A stretch of DNA of 64,000 nt, from the NCBI GenBank assembly GCA_964023205.1, contig OZ026834.1, positions 33,642,756 to 33,706,755 on the forward strand, in the 5' to 3' direction. The notes under the pieces were generated by a model, which was given only the letters and a program-made list of their open reading frames with translations, made no database searches and was not told where the DNA came from. Position numbers and translations under genes: made by a program. Positions 11,856 to 24,588 of this stretch are shown here, piece after piece; within the stretch, counting starts at the first letter, position 1, and each line of letters opens with the position of its first letter. The stretch comes from Lutraria lutraria (taxonomy: Eukaryota; Mollusca; Bivalvia; Venerida; Mactridae).

Positions 11856-14800
11856 ATGGCGTTTGTATTTACCATTAATCTAATTTTGGTTTATGCCATC
11901 GGAAAATATGAGTTCAATAAGATTCCAAAATATGTTTACGACTCTTGCAAATACGCTGACATATGTAATAGAACCACAACAAAACAACCGCCACCGGGAC
12001 AAATCTCATGCTGCAAATCTTGTAGCTGTGCTGATGATTGTGGACTTAAGTTGAACTGTTGTTTTGATTACCTGGATAAGTACAAATTAGAAGAAAATGG
12101 CAAGATAACGTGTATTGAACCTATAAGTGGAACTGTTTCACGCAGTATACAAAGGAATTATTACTTCATGGTCACCTCGTGTTCATATTTTGGTACATCG
12201 ACTAGCTCAAAAGAGGGCGACTGTCATTGGGTTGGTGACAATGCTAGTAGTCTACTTGCACCAGTCACTGACCTTGTCAGTAACACAACCTTTATCAATG
12301 AAGATTGTGCCCGATGTAACAACGCCTATAACACAGTAAAATGGAACTATTTTTATTCCGACGATACGATATATGCAAAAAAAATCTCTTCTATTCTATG
12401 GACAATGGAAACCAACTCTAAAAGACAAATAGGAAACAAAATATTTGTGCCGCAAAAGAAAATAAAGATGTCAACAAAGGAATGTTATAGGTCTTTACCC
12501 CAAACATGTCACGACACTTCTCCGTATTATAATGTATGTCAAAGTCTTAATGCACCTATACTCGATGATCGTCTTCAGTTCAAAAATATAGGTTGCAAGT
12601 TATGTTCTATTGGAGAGGGACCATTGGAATGTCTCGACAAGTCACACGCCAGAAGTTTGTATTCGGGTACTCTTACTGTGTTGATTGACAACACAGTGTT
12701 GGAGTCCGTCTCCTTTGAACAAAACATTGGAGTCGCAGATAAGATGTCACATGATGGAACATGCAAGTCCTGGAATGTCAAATCACCAAAGAAGGTATTT
12801 TAACATCATGAAGTCTTTTTAATAATTGCCTTATTGTTTTACTTCGATTGAAATTTGTTGCATCACATGAAATATTTACATGGAAACTACCGAAAATATT
12901 AACAATTACTGTACACACAAGCGAGCATGCAAAAGCATACATATTTGTGACAGCAGTTATAACGTAAATTTGGAGACAAAGTTCACCTAATACCGATACC
13001 CCCGTGTTACCAAAACCCGCGCACGTTTCCTCCAATAATTAGTGTTAATCGTGTTATTGACATCCTGTCCACGGGCGAATGTGCTGATTTCGTCAGTGAC
13101 ATCACTTGCACCTATTTTGAAAGTTGTAAGCGCTACTTTCGTTGAAAAGAAGAATTTTCCAGCAAACTTTATCCATAGAAGTAAGGTATGTGAGTGTTTC
13201 AAAATACTGTAATTTCATTATTAGTTTCTTTAAAGTCGCGGGCATTTCATGTCTGAATGTATATTTCCTTTTAGAAGTATTTAAAGCAAATGAAAGGGTT
13301 CCTGAATCTGCAACATCTGTCGGGCGGAAACCTGTATTCACTAATTTTCAATAAGTCGATCCATTTGACAAATAAAAAATGTAAAAAAATGAAATTTTCT
13401 TGATTTGGACAAACAAATGTTAATAACTTTCTGGTGGCTTTTATAAGCGCTATCGCAAAATTTGGAATGCAACACCCAAACCATATTTGAGTAAACGATG
13501 CTCGAATATGGCTGGTTGAAACAGAAAAAATATACTTGAAAAAATCTTCGTTGCTATGGGTATGTCACATTTTATCATTTTTTTATGTCTTATTGAAATC
13601 GACAAATCATTGGACGAAGATTAGGTCGCGTTGAAGTATGCATATTTTCCAGAAAAAATCATATTGACAGCAACTTTTAAATATGACTTCGAAAATGTGT
13701 TCACTTAAATTTACCTAGAATTTTAAATACGGAAACCCTCCAATACCACATTGATGGTTGTAATTGGTGTCTCCTGCTTATCAACAAGTTAAGTACACAA
13801 ATACATGTAAACACATTTTATTGTACCAGAATCTTAAATGTTGACGTCTTTCGTATAGTGTGCCACATGTCTTGACCTTTAGTATTAGGAAAATACGTAT
13901 TTCATTCAGTGCAGCTTTTCCTCATTAATAATGTGGTTTATTTCTGTTGTGGTGATGGAGATTGGAGAAGCTTGTAGCTGTAATGTGGTAAATAGGCCTA
14001 AAGATGTACATTATGACAAGACTATATATACTTGACCTTCAAATTCTAATTCATAATGATAATAACACAAAGCTTTAATTTTAAGGATGGCTTTATCTAA
14101 CACATTTAAACTTCACTACTGACTGTACTCTCAGTGCTTTGATTTTAAAACTTCGTGATGGTGTCGATAATTGGGATCAGGTGTCGATGTTGCGCAAATC
14201 CTACAATAATTCCGAATTTTACATACTTTTGTAACATGATAACCATTGGTTCATTTATCTCACAATGATGTCTGTATTAAAAGTTTCGACCAATGAAAAC
14301 CAGTTTTACAAACAAGTCAATCTCCTGGCATATTACTGTACAAAATGTTTAACTGAATATAAATTAATGCTTAAGGTGTCGATATACGGCGAATTTACAT
14401 CTACGTATAGTTATATAAAACACGGATGCATGAGTTTCTACAAATAAATGTACATATATGTTGTTGTATTATGTCTTTAACCAAACTGATATATATGCTT
14501 CCTATCGTTATCATTTTAAATTGATGTAAGAATAAGTTCTATATCGTAATAGCACACAATATCATGTTAAATATATTAAAGAGACTGACAACAAGAATAA
14601 TAAACTATGAAAACAAAATTATGAAAAAAAGAGAAGGAAATACACATCGTTAAAACCTAATGCTTCTAAAATTTGTTTAACATTTACTATCCAATTAATT
14701 TTATTTGGATGTAAATTAAAATCATTTAATATCATATCATAAATAGATTTTCTATACTTATTTTGTGAATTATTTACTATTTTCAACCAATATCGAATTA

Positions 14801-16913
14801 CTTGACATGTGTTAATCTATTAAATTTAAGAGGAAACCTTCCCAATTACCGTTTATAAAATTGTGTTGGGTCCTAGGAGTTGTTTACAGAATTTAAGGTG
14901 AACTTTTCAATTAATTTTGCATTTAAAAACCCCCAAATTTCTGCACCGTATCAAGTAACATAGCAACTATGGATTAAACAACACGTACCAAGAAATAATT
15001 CTCTTGCTTATTCTTAAAATCAAACGTCAGAAAATACATGAACCTTATTTTTGTGCGTCCAACCTTACACCTGAGAACAAAGCATTTATCTATAAAATTA
15101 CACAAATTAATGTTAGATTGGTGCGAACATAATAGACAATAAAACAGTAAATATATATATAACAAGTTGATTATTCTCGTCCTCTCTTACTTATAACAAA
15201 CCAACATAATTAGATAAATCAAAATAAGTTGTGTCATAACAGAGTTGTGCAAATAAATCATGAAGACAAAATAATTACTTTATTGACATTCCTGTAATAA
15301 AGACTCATAAATAATATCGAAACCTCCACTTAGATGTCAAATGATGGGACTATTTTGAGTGTTAAACTCATAAAAAGTATGAACGCGAAATATCCTTTTA
15401 ATAAGACTGACAAGACAACTACATGAACTAAAATTCACAGAGGTGGAACACAGATCTTTTATCACAGTTCTAACATCATCGTAAGCTAATATAATACTGT
15501 AAATTAAGATTAATCTGGCTTCTAATATTTTCACATTTTTTCTCTCTGTTACAGAATCGATGTCTACAGATTTATTGTCCAGAAAGTATGATCAGAACGG
15601 CTAAAGGTTGTCAGTATGTTTTTGTCTCCTGGCTCGCATCGGCGATTTTAATGCGTGTCAAACTTGTACCTAATCCTACAACACCACTTCCTGTGGCGGC
15701 CATAAAGTCACTTTCAAAACATGATCTATCAGACATAAACGCATGGATGGAGCTACCCTGTAATCGCCTTAAACCTTTTGTATTTGACATTTATTATGAA
15801 AATGCTAGTCTAAATCACGTAAAATCAATGGACGTTCACTTAAAGAAAATACTCAACGATTTGGTATTTTCGCCATCATTTTTCCTACCACAGTTGAAGA
15901 AATGTGCTGAACTACCCTGGCGCATACATTTGGGAAATTCTTCGTACGAAATGATCCCAGAACTGAGCCGATATCATAATTACGTGCAAGATGGCCGAAC
16001 AAGCATTAAATGGAGTGGAAACAACAGTCATTTGGAATTTGTACGCCCTAAGTTGTACGATAAATTGACATATGTATCCATTTTGCCTTTGCTTACTGTA
16101 CGTGGATTAATACTCGACGTTAAGAAGACATTTTTTTGTAACCAGGTTGGTGTAAATACAATACTTACATGGTAGTTTAAAATGTTTGGTCATCTGTCAA
16201 TAAAGGCCTGATTATGTCTTTTCCAAAGATGGCCTTTGTTCAGAGCTTTGACTGTATTGTCTTTTGGTAACACTTTAAAGGATATAATGGTAGAGAGAGC
16301 CGGGACAAAGTGAGGAGATGTTTTAGAGTAAGGGTGTTTGGAACACAGAGAGGGGATTAATTAGCGTAAGTGGGTGTAAGAGAGTGGGCGATTATTTAGA
16401 GTGAGGGGGTTGTAAGAGAGAGAGAGACAGAGAAAAAGAAGTCGGATTTTTACAAAGTGGATTGCTGACCAGAAATTAGGGATGTATGGTCAATAACAGT
16501 ATTCTTGACGCAGTTGAAGATCAATTGAACGACAATTACGATCATATTATGGAATACTTGTTTATGTTTTTCTCCGAAATTGGTGATATGATAAAACAGA
16601 CAATTCTACTGATGGCATTGAAATGACTTTGGCATTATTTCAATTCCAGGTCCGAGTTCCATTTGACGAGGTAGAAATGAAAATAGAAGAAATTCGAATT
16701 TTGTCATCCAACAAAACGCTTGGAAATAACGAATTCGACGAAAACAATGCCTCAAAGTTCGGTCTCGATGGAAACGAATCCAGCGTGTCTGTGTGTTTAG
16801 ATGACTATCTAAAAGGTGGTACAAATGGCAAAAAAGACACAGATAATTTGATCGGATATATATTTCTGTTATACATATTTATTCTTGTGGTCGAAATACT
16901 AAGGTCCGTGTGA
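11856..16913 (+). CDS. Receptor-ectodomain-like Cys-rich membrane protein, copy 2 (complete)
   Basis: Exons 11856-12794, 15555-16145 and 16650-16913, all joined in phase 0, give about 597 aa. Splice sites are AAG/gtattt, ttacag/AAT, CAG/gttggt and ttccag/GTC. The start is the first ATG and opens a signal peptide (MAFVFTINLILVYAIG). Residues 51-70 hold the CCKSCSCADDC..CCFD cluster. The rest of exon 1 has about 15 more cysteines and several N-X-T/S sites. Exon 2 begins with a Cys pair (NRCLQIYCPES) and has NASL, NSSY and NNSH sequons. Exon 3 contains VSVCLDDYLKG, then a hydrophobic helix (LIGYIFLLYIFILVV) and TGA. The mature product is probably extracellular with one C-terminal anchor. This is the only intact, fully contained copy and is the best reference for the family. 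Family assignment to GPCR-like ectodomains is inference. Confidence 0.78.
12795..15554 (+). other. Intron 1 of copy 2 with minus-strand LINE tail
   Basis: This intron of about 2.76 kb has edges that match the introns of copies 1 and 3. Apart from the LINE remnant at 14600-14960 I see no feature. Short frames at 12987-13354 on both strands overlap one another and are not supported. Confidence 0.5.
14600..14960 (-). pseudogene. LINE C-terminal fragment
   Basis: On the minus strand, with stops, it reads as a typical molluscan LINE C-terminus: AEIWGFLNAK, GRFPLKFNRL, KYRKSIYDMIL, PNKINW and VKQILEALGF. It lies in an intron of copy 2 only and is inactive. Confidence 0.6.
16146..16649 (+). other. 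Intron 2 of copy 2
   Basis: A 504-base intron with a GA-rich region (16290-16440). It contains a trace of the ACAGTCAAACCTG MITE near 16215-16260 and aligns with the GA-rich intron 2 of copy 3. Confidence 0.5.
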
Positions 16914-18215
16914 AGAATGTAGTGACGCCCAGTTGTAAGAAAAGTTAGAAACAGCAAGAAATCATAAAGGTTCTAATATTCAAAATTGATACTAACATCA
17001 TTAAAATCTCAACAACCTATTGAACTTTTGGTAATGATAAATATTTAGCTTGAGGTGCAGATTTCATTATTAATATTAACTATTCATAATCAATTGTAAA
17101 ATCACCATCCACATTCAAACCTGTAAACCAAATCCATCCTTTGGGAAAGACATAATGACTTTGTGGCCTTTAAATGACAGGTTGTCTTTATTCGGAGGTC
17201 GTTTTTTCCAAATAGTCAATGACGGTTTTTAAAAGAATAACATTTTATTCACACGATGGTCATTTTCTTAAAAACCGAATATTTAGAGCAAAATGACCTC
17301 GGAATGAAGACCGCCTGTAAATAAAGGCCAAATCGTTTCTTTTTTCCAAAGGAGACCTTTGTTCACAGGTTTAACTGTACATCGATATTCTGATTCGTGT
17401 TACCAAATTTACGGGCTGAGATTCGAGCAGTGATAAATGTGAGGATATTCTCTGATTATGCTTTCAACTCAGATGTATAACTATTAACGTCGTTTTGCAA
17501 TTTGAAATAATAGTTGCAAAACGTCGGTAGTTAACAATGTAAATTAAATATTGCAGTGCATCACATCGGAGTTGTTTTATTATTTCCATAATCTTTTGTG
17601 GAGTCCTGTTGGGCAGCTGTAACTTGTAACGTTTAATACAATGTGATATCATTGATAGACGGCCACATAGAAGCATACATTATTTAATCCGTATAAAGTC
17701 ACAGCCTCCCTCATAAAACTATCCCCAAAAACCCACTAACCGAACTCATAGAAACATACAAAACATCGACGAACAAAAACACGTTCTTCACGTCTTGGAA
17801 CGGTTTGTTATATGGTAACAGGAGTTTAAACATGTTTTATGGACCCATGCAAGAGTACAAAATAATAAATCCAGCAATTTACATGTACATAGTCGCATTA
17901 TAACCTTCGACACAATGATACACGTTAAATTAGAACTCAAATGTGGTATACAATAAAACTCCAGCATTGAAGTTTCTGACGACTATTTACAAGATAATTT
18001 TTATCAGAGTGTATCCAAGACAGGGCAGACGTTTACCTATTAGTCATGTAACTCTAACATGTTGTGATGTTTTCGCCCGTTGTCAAGTTGACAAACTTAT
18101 TTCGTATAGTCAGTCTACATTTACAGTAGTATCATGAGTTCAACAAGAGATAATATAATTATACAAAAGAGGCATACAAATAATTAAATTGACAATTTAA
18201 ACAAGGTTACATAAA
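16914..18215 (+). repeat. Paralogous 3' flank of copy 2
   Basis: It aligns with 3984-5230, starting with 'aatgtagtgacgcccag'. It includes a diverged ACAGTCAAACCTG MITE (about 17111-17380). It is non-coding. Confidence 0.55.
17111..17380. mobile_element. Diverged MITE, ACAGTCAAACCTG family
   Basis: It begins with CATTCAAACCTGTAAACC and ends TTCACAGGTTTAACTGTAC. The interior contains the family blocks 'gggaaagacat', 'ggaggtcgttttt' and 'aaaagaataacattt'. Confidence 0.5.
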
Positions 18216-18870
18216 TATAACATACATTCATTATCAATTATACAGTACAATGTAATTCATGACAAGACAAAGACTAAGGGTTGTAACATTAACAAGGACG
18301 ATAGTATTATTATACATCTGAAATGGGTCATTATTCCTAACGATACAAAGGCTGACAAAAATGAGAACTTTTATATACATAAAAAACAACAATAAAACAA
18401 AAAACTGTGGTATGGCCCACTTCAAACATGAAGGTCAAATGTTTACAGATACTATTGCCGAGGCAAACATCTTAAACTCACACTTTGAATCGGTTTTCTC
18501 CACACAACAGCCCCTAAACCTGTCCCAGTCCAGCAGACAGAAGCTTACACCCCACAATCAACCAATCATGCCTAAGGTCCTTATCACTGAAGAAGGAGTT
18601 AACAAGCTTCTAAAGGTCTAAACCCAAATGGAGCTTCTGGACCAGATCACCTGGGTTATTGAAAGAGCTCCACATATTGTAGATCGTTTTACCTACATTG
18701 TATTTACCTTATAGTATATCACATAATTATCATTTTAACAGCTGTTCCCAGACAAGGCGCCTGTTAGTCACAATCGTCAGCGATTGTTAGCAGTAACATG
18801 TAGACGTAGATCTATGTAGTTACCGAAGTTTGCAAATGATTCCTTTTATGAATATATAGAGTTCGTTATA
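18215..18870 (+). pseudogene. LINE remnant shared with copy 1 flank, internally deleted
   Basis: The frame at 18361-18621 reads as the linker between endonuclease and RT of a LINE (FKHEGQMFTDTIAEANILN, HFESVFSTQQ, KVLITEEGVNKLL). It matches 5230-5690 base for base with scattered changes. After 18670 it jumps directly to the element's 3' flank (18745-18850), so the whole RT present at 5700-6740 is missing here. Confidence 0.7.
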
Positions 18871-19460
18871 TGGATTTGTGTCGTGTATGTTTATGTTCTT
18901 TATCGAAGCTAATTTGTAAGTACTGTGATGAATCGATATATTTTTATCTTGATTTTTGCATATGTTTGCATTCTAATAAAAGTTGATACTCATCATCTAT
19001 TTCAGAGTTGCATAGTGTACATTATCGTGAATTTGAGTTGATCCGATTCCATGCACCAGTTTCGACGGGAATATTATTATGTCTTTTTTCGAAATTTAAT
19101 GATAAATTAAATTAAAAATTGTATTTATCAACAAGATCGTAGAATATCGGTACGTTCTGTTTAGATTTCACTACACAGACACTCAACCAGAGCATTTTTA
19201 ACGTGACAACACAGTCTGAATTTCCATCAGTAGTCCTTCGGGAATTTATACAGTCACTCTGATACCCCCCCCCCCCCCCCCCCTCTGTCTAGCCTACATA
19301 CGAGATTCACTAGTGGTGTTCTCTGTGTTCTTCTTCTTCCAACTGAATGTACCAAACTCACTCTGGAGCATTCTCGTACATTTTTATTTACAAGGTGATC
19401 GTAAGTGCGCATTAAAGATAAAACCGTATTTATAATACTATATACGGTCAGGGTTGCTCA
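18871..19460. other. Intergenic, AT-rich, with poly-C run
   Basis: No gene is seen. A run of 19 C lies at 19265-19283. Such homopolymers are length-unstable and prone to assembly error. Confidence 0.4.
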
Positions 19461-20540
19461 TTGTTTAGGATGGAGGCATGTCAGTCCTTCTCTGAATGGC
19501 TCTGTGGTCTGCAGAACTGTAAGGCGCTAGTAGGATGGCTTCTATTTGCTCACTGTTGTCAAGAGATGACGAGATGTCCTGTAGCGTGCGAAGTAGCTGT
19601 ATCTCACATGACCGGCAACTCCATGATTTTACAGCAAACAGGGGTTAGGGAAATGGGCCTGTACTTGGCAGAGGTGCTTCAGTCGCCCTTCTGGAAGATC
19701 GGAGCCACCAGTGCTTGCTTCTAGTCGTCAGGTACGCAGGTCTGTGATAGAGAGGCCTGGAAGATGAGGGTCAACATAGGTGAAAGTTCACTGCCAAAGT
19801 ATTACAGAAATCTTGTTGAGATGACATCAGGCACATGTAGCCTTGTGTAGGTTCAGGTTCCGCGAGAGTTTATGTTGAAGGTTGCCATGGATGGGTATGG
19901 TGTTTCACTCATCTTCGGGATGTTACTTGGAACCTCTTCTGTGATAACACTTGGAAATTGCTGGTTTAAGATTGCAGTCTTAGTCTTGGGGTCATTATGC
20001 AGGAGGTCTTCACAGTTTAGGGGGCAATACCAGTGCTGTCACATCCTGTTTTCATGAAGGAATACAGCTTCTTTGGGTTGCGATCTTCAGATACAGTATC
20101 GCTGATGTAGGTGTTGTATGCCTGCCTGCATTCATATTGGACTGTCCTTTGCAATTGTTTGTAGCGACTGAGGTCATCAGGTTTCTTCGTGTACTTGGCT
20201 CTCCTGAGTAGCCACTTCTTCCGTATAGATAGGCGCTTGAACTTTCGGTAAGTATTGCTTAATTTTTCCAAAATATTGTTCCAAAGCAGGAGGACCTTTC
20301 TCTGTGGTGGCTTGTATCTGGGCACACGTGTAGCAGCCTCCACAAAGACAATGTCATGGTCGCTGAACACTGGGACTGGCTTGAGAGAGTGATGAGCAGG
20401 TCGTTGCTTTGGGACGATTGTGGCTTCATCGTGTTAGTTGGTTGATGATGGGTAGACATTGCTTGCTGTTCTTTGCCTTGTAAATAATTAGGTAAGACAG
20501 ATTTGACGAAAGAAACGGGTGATCTTAGAGCATACATTTG
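19460..20540 (-). pseudogene. LINE fragment: end of APE endonuclease, linker, start of RT
   Basis: Read on the minus strand from 20440, the frame gives the end of the endonuclease (VFSDHDIVFVEAATRV, with the SDH catalytic motif). A basic linker follows (RKKWLLRRAKY, LSRYKQLQRTVQYECRQAYN, NPKKLYSFMKT), open to 20017. Below that the frame is broken by stops but continues as ILNQQFPSVITEEV, then APIFQKGD and KYRPISLTPVCCKIME, the first RT blocks. It ends near 19460 before the catalytic region. It is a different LINE family from the one at 5230-6850 and is in the opposite orientation to the array genes. Confidence 0.8.
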
Positions 20541-21364
20541 GGGGTAAGTTTGATATTGTTAATGTTAAACGCTGTTATTAATTATCACAAACTGGTTTAG
20601 TGGAGGCATATACTAATACGAAAACGAAAGTGTGCACTTTTATATTGGACCTACCGTTTTGTAACTTTTAGTTTAGAGTTACGGATTTATCATCGTGAAA
20701 AAAAAAATACATTGCACAAATTTACTCATCTTGCACATTTGTTATGCCAATTCTGCTTTTGTTTTGCTTTTATAGATACAATGTATACAAAAGTGCACAC
20801 TTTCTTATTTAAATTATGTCCGGGCTGGTTTCCTAAAAGTACATATATTTTATGTAAGTATGCAAACCGTGCTATTGCTATACGTGTATTTATTTACTCC
20901 ATTGACTGTGCGAAAAATGCTTTTACGATTTTACAAGAAATGTCTGCTTTTAGCATGCACAATTAGAAAACAGATTTTGATGCAAATCCAAACTGTCTTC
21001 AAAAGAACCGCAAATAATACAGCTAAAAGATTTTTTGTTGCAAGTCTCAAATAAATTTTGATTCAGTTTGCAAGATATATACATGTATTTAAATACAATT
21101 TATCTTGTATTGTTGCGACAGTTTATAGTTATCACACCATTCATCGAACAAAGAATTAGAAAGCAAGAAAGGAACATTAGTTTAATGTAGGCGATGAGTT
21201 TTAACTATATGTCGATCAGCAGTTATTCTATAATTTGATTGGTTAAAGAACAAACCAGGCAGTTTCAACTTTTGCTATTTATAATATGCATGCATGTTAA
21301 GATAATATTCAATATAACCATACATGCACATTTTCTTGGTTATGTGAACAGATCTTATGAAGTA
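20541..21364 (+). promoter_or_regulatory. 5' flank of array gene copy 3
   Basis: The last 250 bases match the upstream region of copy 2 ('tttaatgtaggcgatgag', 'tggttatgtgaacag'). The remainder has short unsupported frames. The conserved block is the candidate promoter and 5' UTR. Confidence 0.4.
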
Positions 21365-23962
21365 ATGGCGTTTGTATTTACCATTAATCTAATTTTCGTT
21401 TATGTCATAGGAAAGTATGAGTTTAATATGCTTCCAGACTATGTGTACGACTTTTGTAAATACGCTGACATATGTAATAGAACCGCAACAAAACAACCGC
21501 CACCGGGACAGATCTCATGCTGTAAATCTTGTAGCTGTGCTGATGATTGTGGACTTAAGTTGAACTGTTGTTTTGATTACCTGGATAAGTACAAACTAGA
21601 AGAAAGTGGCAAGATAACGTGTATTGAACCTATAAGTGGAACAGTTCCACGCGGTATACAAAGGAATAATTACTGGATGGTCACCTCGTGTTCATATTTT
21701 GGTACATCGACTAGCTCAAAAGAGGGCGACTGTCATTGGGTTGGTGACAATGCTGGTAGTCTACTTGCACCAGTTACTGACCTTGTCAGTAACACAACCT
21801 TTATCAATGAAGATTGCGCCCGTTGTAACAACGTGTATAAAACAATGAAATGGAACTATTTTTATTCCGACGATACAATGTATACCAAAAACATCTCTTC
21901 TGTTCTATGGACAATGGAAACCAACTTTAAAAGACAAATAGGAAACAAAATATTTGTGCCGCAAAAGAAAGTCAGGTTGTCAACGAAGGAATGTTATAGG
22001 TCTTTATTCCAAACATGTCACGACACTTCTCCGTATTATAATGTATGCAAAAGTCTTAATGCACCTATAATCGATGATCGTCTTAAGTTCAAAAATGTTG
22101 GTTGCCAGTTTTGTTATATCGGAGAGACACCAATGAATTGTTTCGACAAGTCATACACTAGAAGCTTATATTCGGGTACCCTTTCTGTGCTTCTGAACAA
22201 CAGCGTGTTCGAGTCCTTCTCCTTTGAACAAAACATTGAAGTCTCGGATAAAATGACACATGATAGAACATGCAGGTCCTGGAGTGTGAAGTCACCAAAG
22301 AAGGTATGTTAACATTGTCATGTCTTTTTAACTATTTTATAATAGTTTAACTTCGATTTAAATTTGTTGTCTAACATAAAATATTAATATGGAAACAACG
22401 GAAAATATAAAACGTTAATTTGTTATTAGATACACACGCGCGTAAATTCATTAGTATACTTATTTATTACAGCAATTATAAATTATAAACAAGAAAAGAA
22501 TTCATACAAAACAAAAACGTGACATTACCCAGAAAACTACTTCTCAATACCCCCCTCACCAATGTAACACAGGAACGTACAAAAATTTAGAACAAAACAC
22601 AGACTCTATGAGAGTACCACCTAGCTTGAACCTTGTTTTGTATTTCCAACTTTACTCTTACTTCCGGGAGACTCAAAACATTTATTAATTAAATAACATG
22701 AATTAATGTTAGACATATGAAAAAAAAGAAACAACACATTATATAAAAAATATCAGAGAACCATGGAATGTATCCGCTACAGATGACAGGTGGACACATT
22801 GGTGAACTCAGTTCCCTAAACAATTCGTCAGTTTGTATAATATAATGTTGTGAATGTACAGCGAAACCTCTCCAAGTCAACACCCTTTGTGAGTAGAAGA
22901 GTTATACATGTACTATTTTTGAGAGGTTGTTGCCCAAGAGAACGCCGCTCTGGAAGATTGTACTGTGTATATATTCGTAAGTGAGCAACCAATTGATAAA
23001 CCCATCAACTATGCTTCAATGCTAACACGCTTATGGTGAAATATTCCATGAGCCCGAATTTAATATCTGTAATGACAAGATATAGAATAAACTAATGGAA
23101 ACATTAGTCGGATCAAAGATGAATAATTAAAGTTCTATCTAACATCATCGTAAGCGTTTGTCATACATACTATGAATTAAGGTTAATTTGGCTTCTAATA
23201 TTTTCACATTTTTCTGTCTATTACAGAATCGATGTCTACAGATTTATTGTCCAGAAAGTATGATCAGAACGACTGAAGGTTGTCAGTATATGTTTGTCTC
23301 CTGGCTCGCATCGGCGATTTTAATGCGTGTCAAACTTGTACCTAATCCTACAACACTACTTCCTGTGGCGGCCATAAAGTCACTCTCAAAACATGATCTA
23401 TCAAACATAAACATGTGGATAGAGCTGCCGTGTAATCGCCTTAAACCTTTTTTATTTGACATTTATTATGAAAATGCTAGTCTTATTCATGTAAATTCAA
23501 TGGACGTTCATCTAAAGAAAATACTCAAGAATTTGGCATTTTCGCCGTCATTTTTCCTACCAAAGTTGAAAAAATGTGCTAAACTACCCTGGCGCATACA
23601 TTTGGGAAATTCTTCGTACGAAATGATTCCGGAACTGAGCCGATATTATAATTACGTGCAAGATGGCCGAACAAGAATTGAATGGAGTGGAAACCACAGT
23701 CATTTGGAATTTGTACGCCCCAAGTTGTACGATGAACTAACATCTATATTAATCTATCCTTTGCTTACTAAGCGTGGTTTAATACTCGACGTGAAGAAGA
23801 CATTTTTTGTCAACAGGTTTGTGAAAATACAATACCAATGTACTTACACATCATTCTTTGTTAAACTTTCTCTCAATAGTTACAGTCAATTCTGTATTAG
23901 CGACCACCTCCGAATAAAGTCCGCCTTATGGATAAATACTTGGTATTCTTTTAATAGGTAAA

Positions 23963-24000
<38 letters not shown>

Positions 24001-24588
24001 GGGGTGTTGGTAGAAGGAGGGGGTTGAAAGAGAGTGAAGGGATTATTAGATTTTCTGGTGTTGTAAAAGTGTGAGGGATTATTTAGATTATGAGGTGTTT
24101 TTTAGAGAAAGATGTTAGATTGTTAGAGAGTGGGATTGCTGACCAGACAGGGGAAATGTATAGTAAATGACAGCATGTTTTCATCCGGTTGACGACCAGT
24201 GGCACAACCGTTACGATTATGCTATGGAATACTCGTTCGTGTTTTTTTCCGAATTGGGTGATATAATGAAACAGAAAATTCAATTGATGGCATTGAAATG
24301 GCTTTGGCAATTCTTCTATTCCAGGTCCGAGTTTCATTTGACGAGGTAGAAATGAATATAGAAGAAATTCGAATTTTGTCAACCAACAAAACGCTCGGAA
24401 ATAACGAATTCGACGTAAACAATGCCTCAATGTTAGGTCTCGATGAAAACGAGTCCAGTGTGTATGTGTGCTTGGAAGACTATCTTAAAGGTGGCACCGA
24501 TGGCAAAAAAGACACAGATAATTTGATCAGATATATATTTATGCTATACATATGTATCCTGGTGGTTGAAATACTAAAGTCCGTGTGA
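21365..24588 (+). CDS. Receptor-ectodomain-like Cys-rich membrane protein, copy 3 (frameshift at end of exon 2)
   Basis: Exon 1 is 21365-22303 (313 aa). The ATG matching copy 2 was chosen over an upstream in-frame ATG at 21239 that lies in the shared flank. Exon 2 starts at 23227 and exon 3 is 24325-24588. Exon 1 keeps the signal peptide and the Cys cluster. Near 23800 the T-run is six instead of the seven in copies 1 and 2. If the equivalent donor (AACAG/gtttgt) is used, exon 2 is 590 bases rather than 591, and exon 3 is read out of frame and stops at once. Without splicing, the frame would run to 23961 with an unrelated tail. Either this copy is a recent pseudogene or it makes a secreted protein lacking the anchor, or the T-run is a sequencing error. 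Exon 3 itself is open and conserved. Confidence 0.7.
22304..23226 (+). other. Intron 1 of copy 3
   Basis: A 923-base intron much shorter than in copies 1 and 2 because it lacks their insertions. It contains 22855-22935, with 'cctctcc' and 'gagaggttgttgcccaagag' repeats like those at 58145-58270, a probable MITE trace. Confidence 0.45.
23966..23999 (+). repeat. (GA)17 microsatellite in intron 2 of copy 3
   Basis: An uninterrupted run of GA dinucleotides. Intron 2 of copy 2 is GA-rich at the same place but interrupted. Confidence 0.9.

Noticed and set aside
13142..13354. Overlapping short frames on both strands in intron 1 of copy 2
   Set aside because: They are not conserved in copies 1 and 3 and overlap one another. 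They are chance frames.
19461..19724. Plus-strand 87-aa open frame
   Set aside because: It is antisense to the LINE RT remnant on the minus strand.
21239..21364. Upstream ATG extending copy 3 by 42 residues
   Set aside because: The extension lies in the conserved 5' flank, is not open in copy 2, and would bury the signal peptide.
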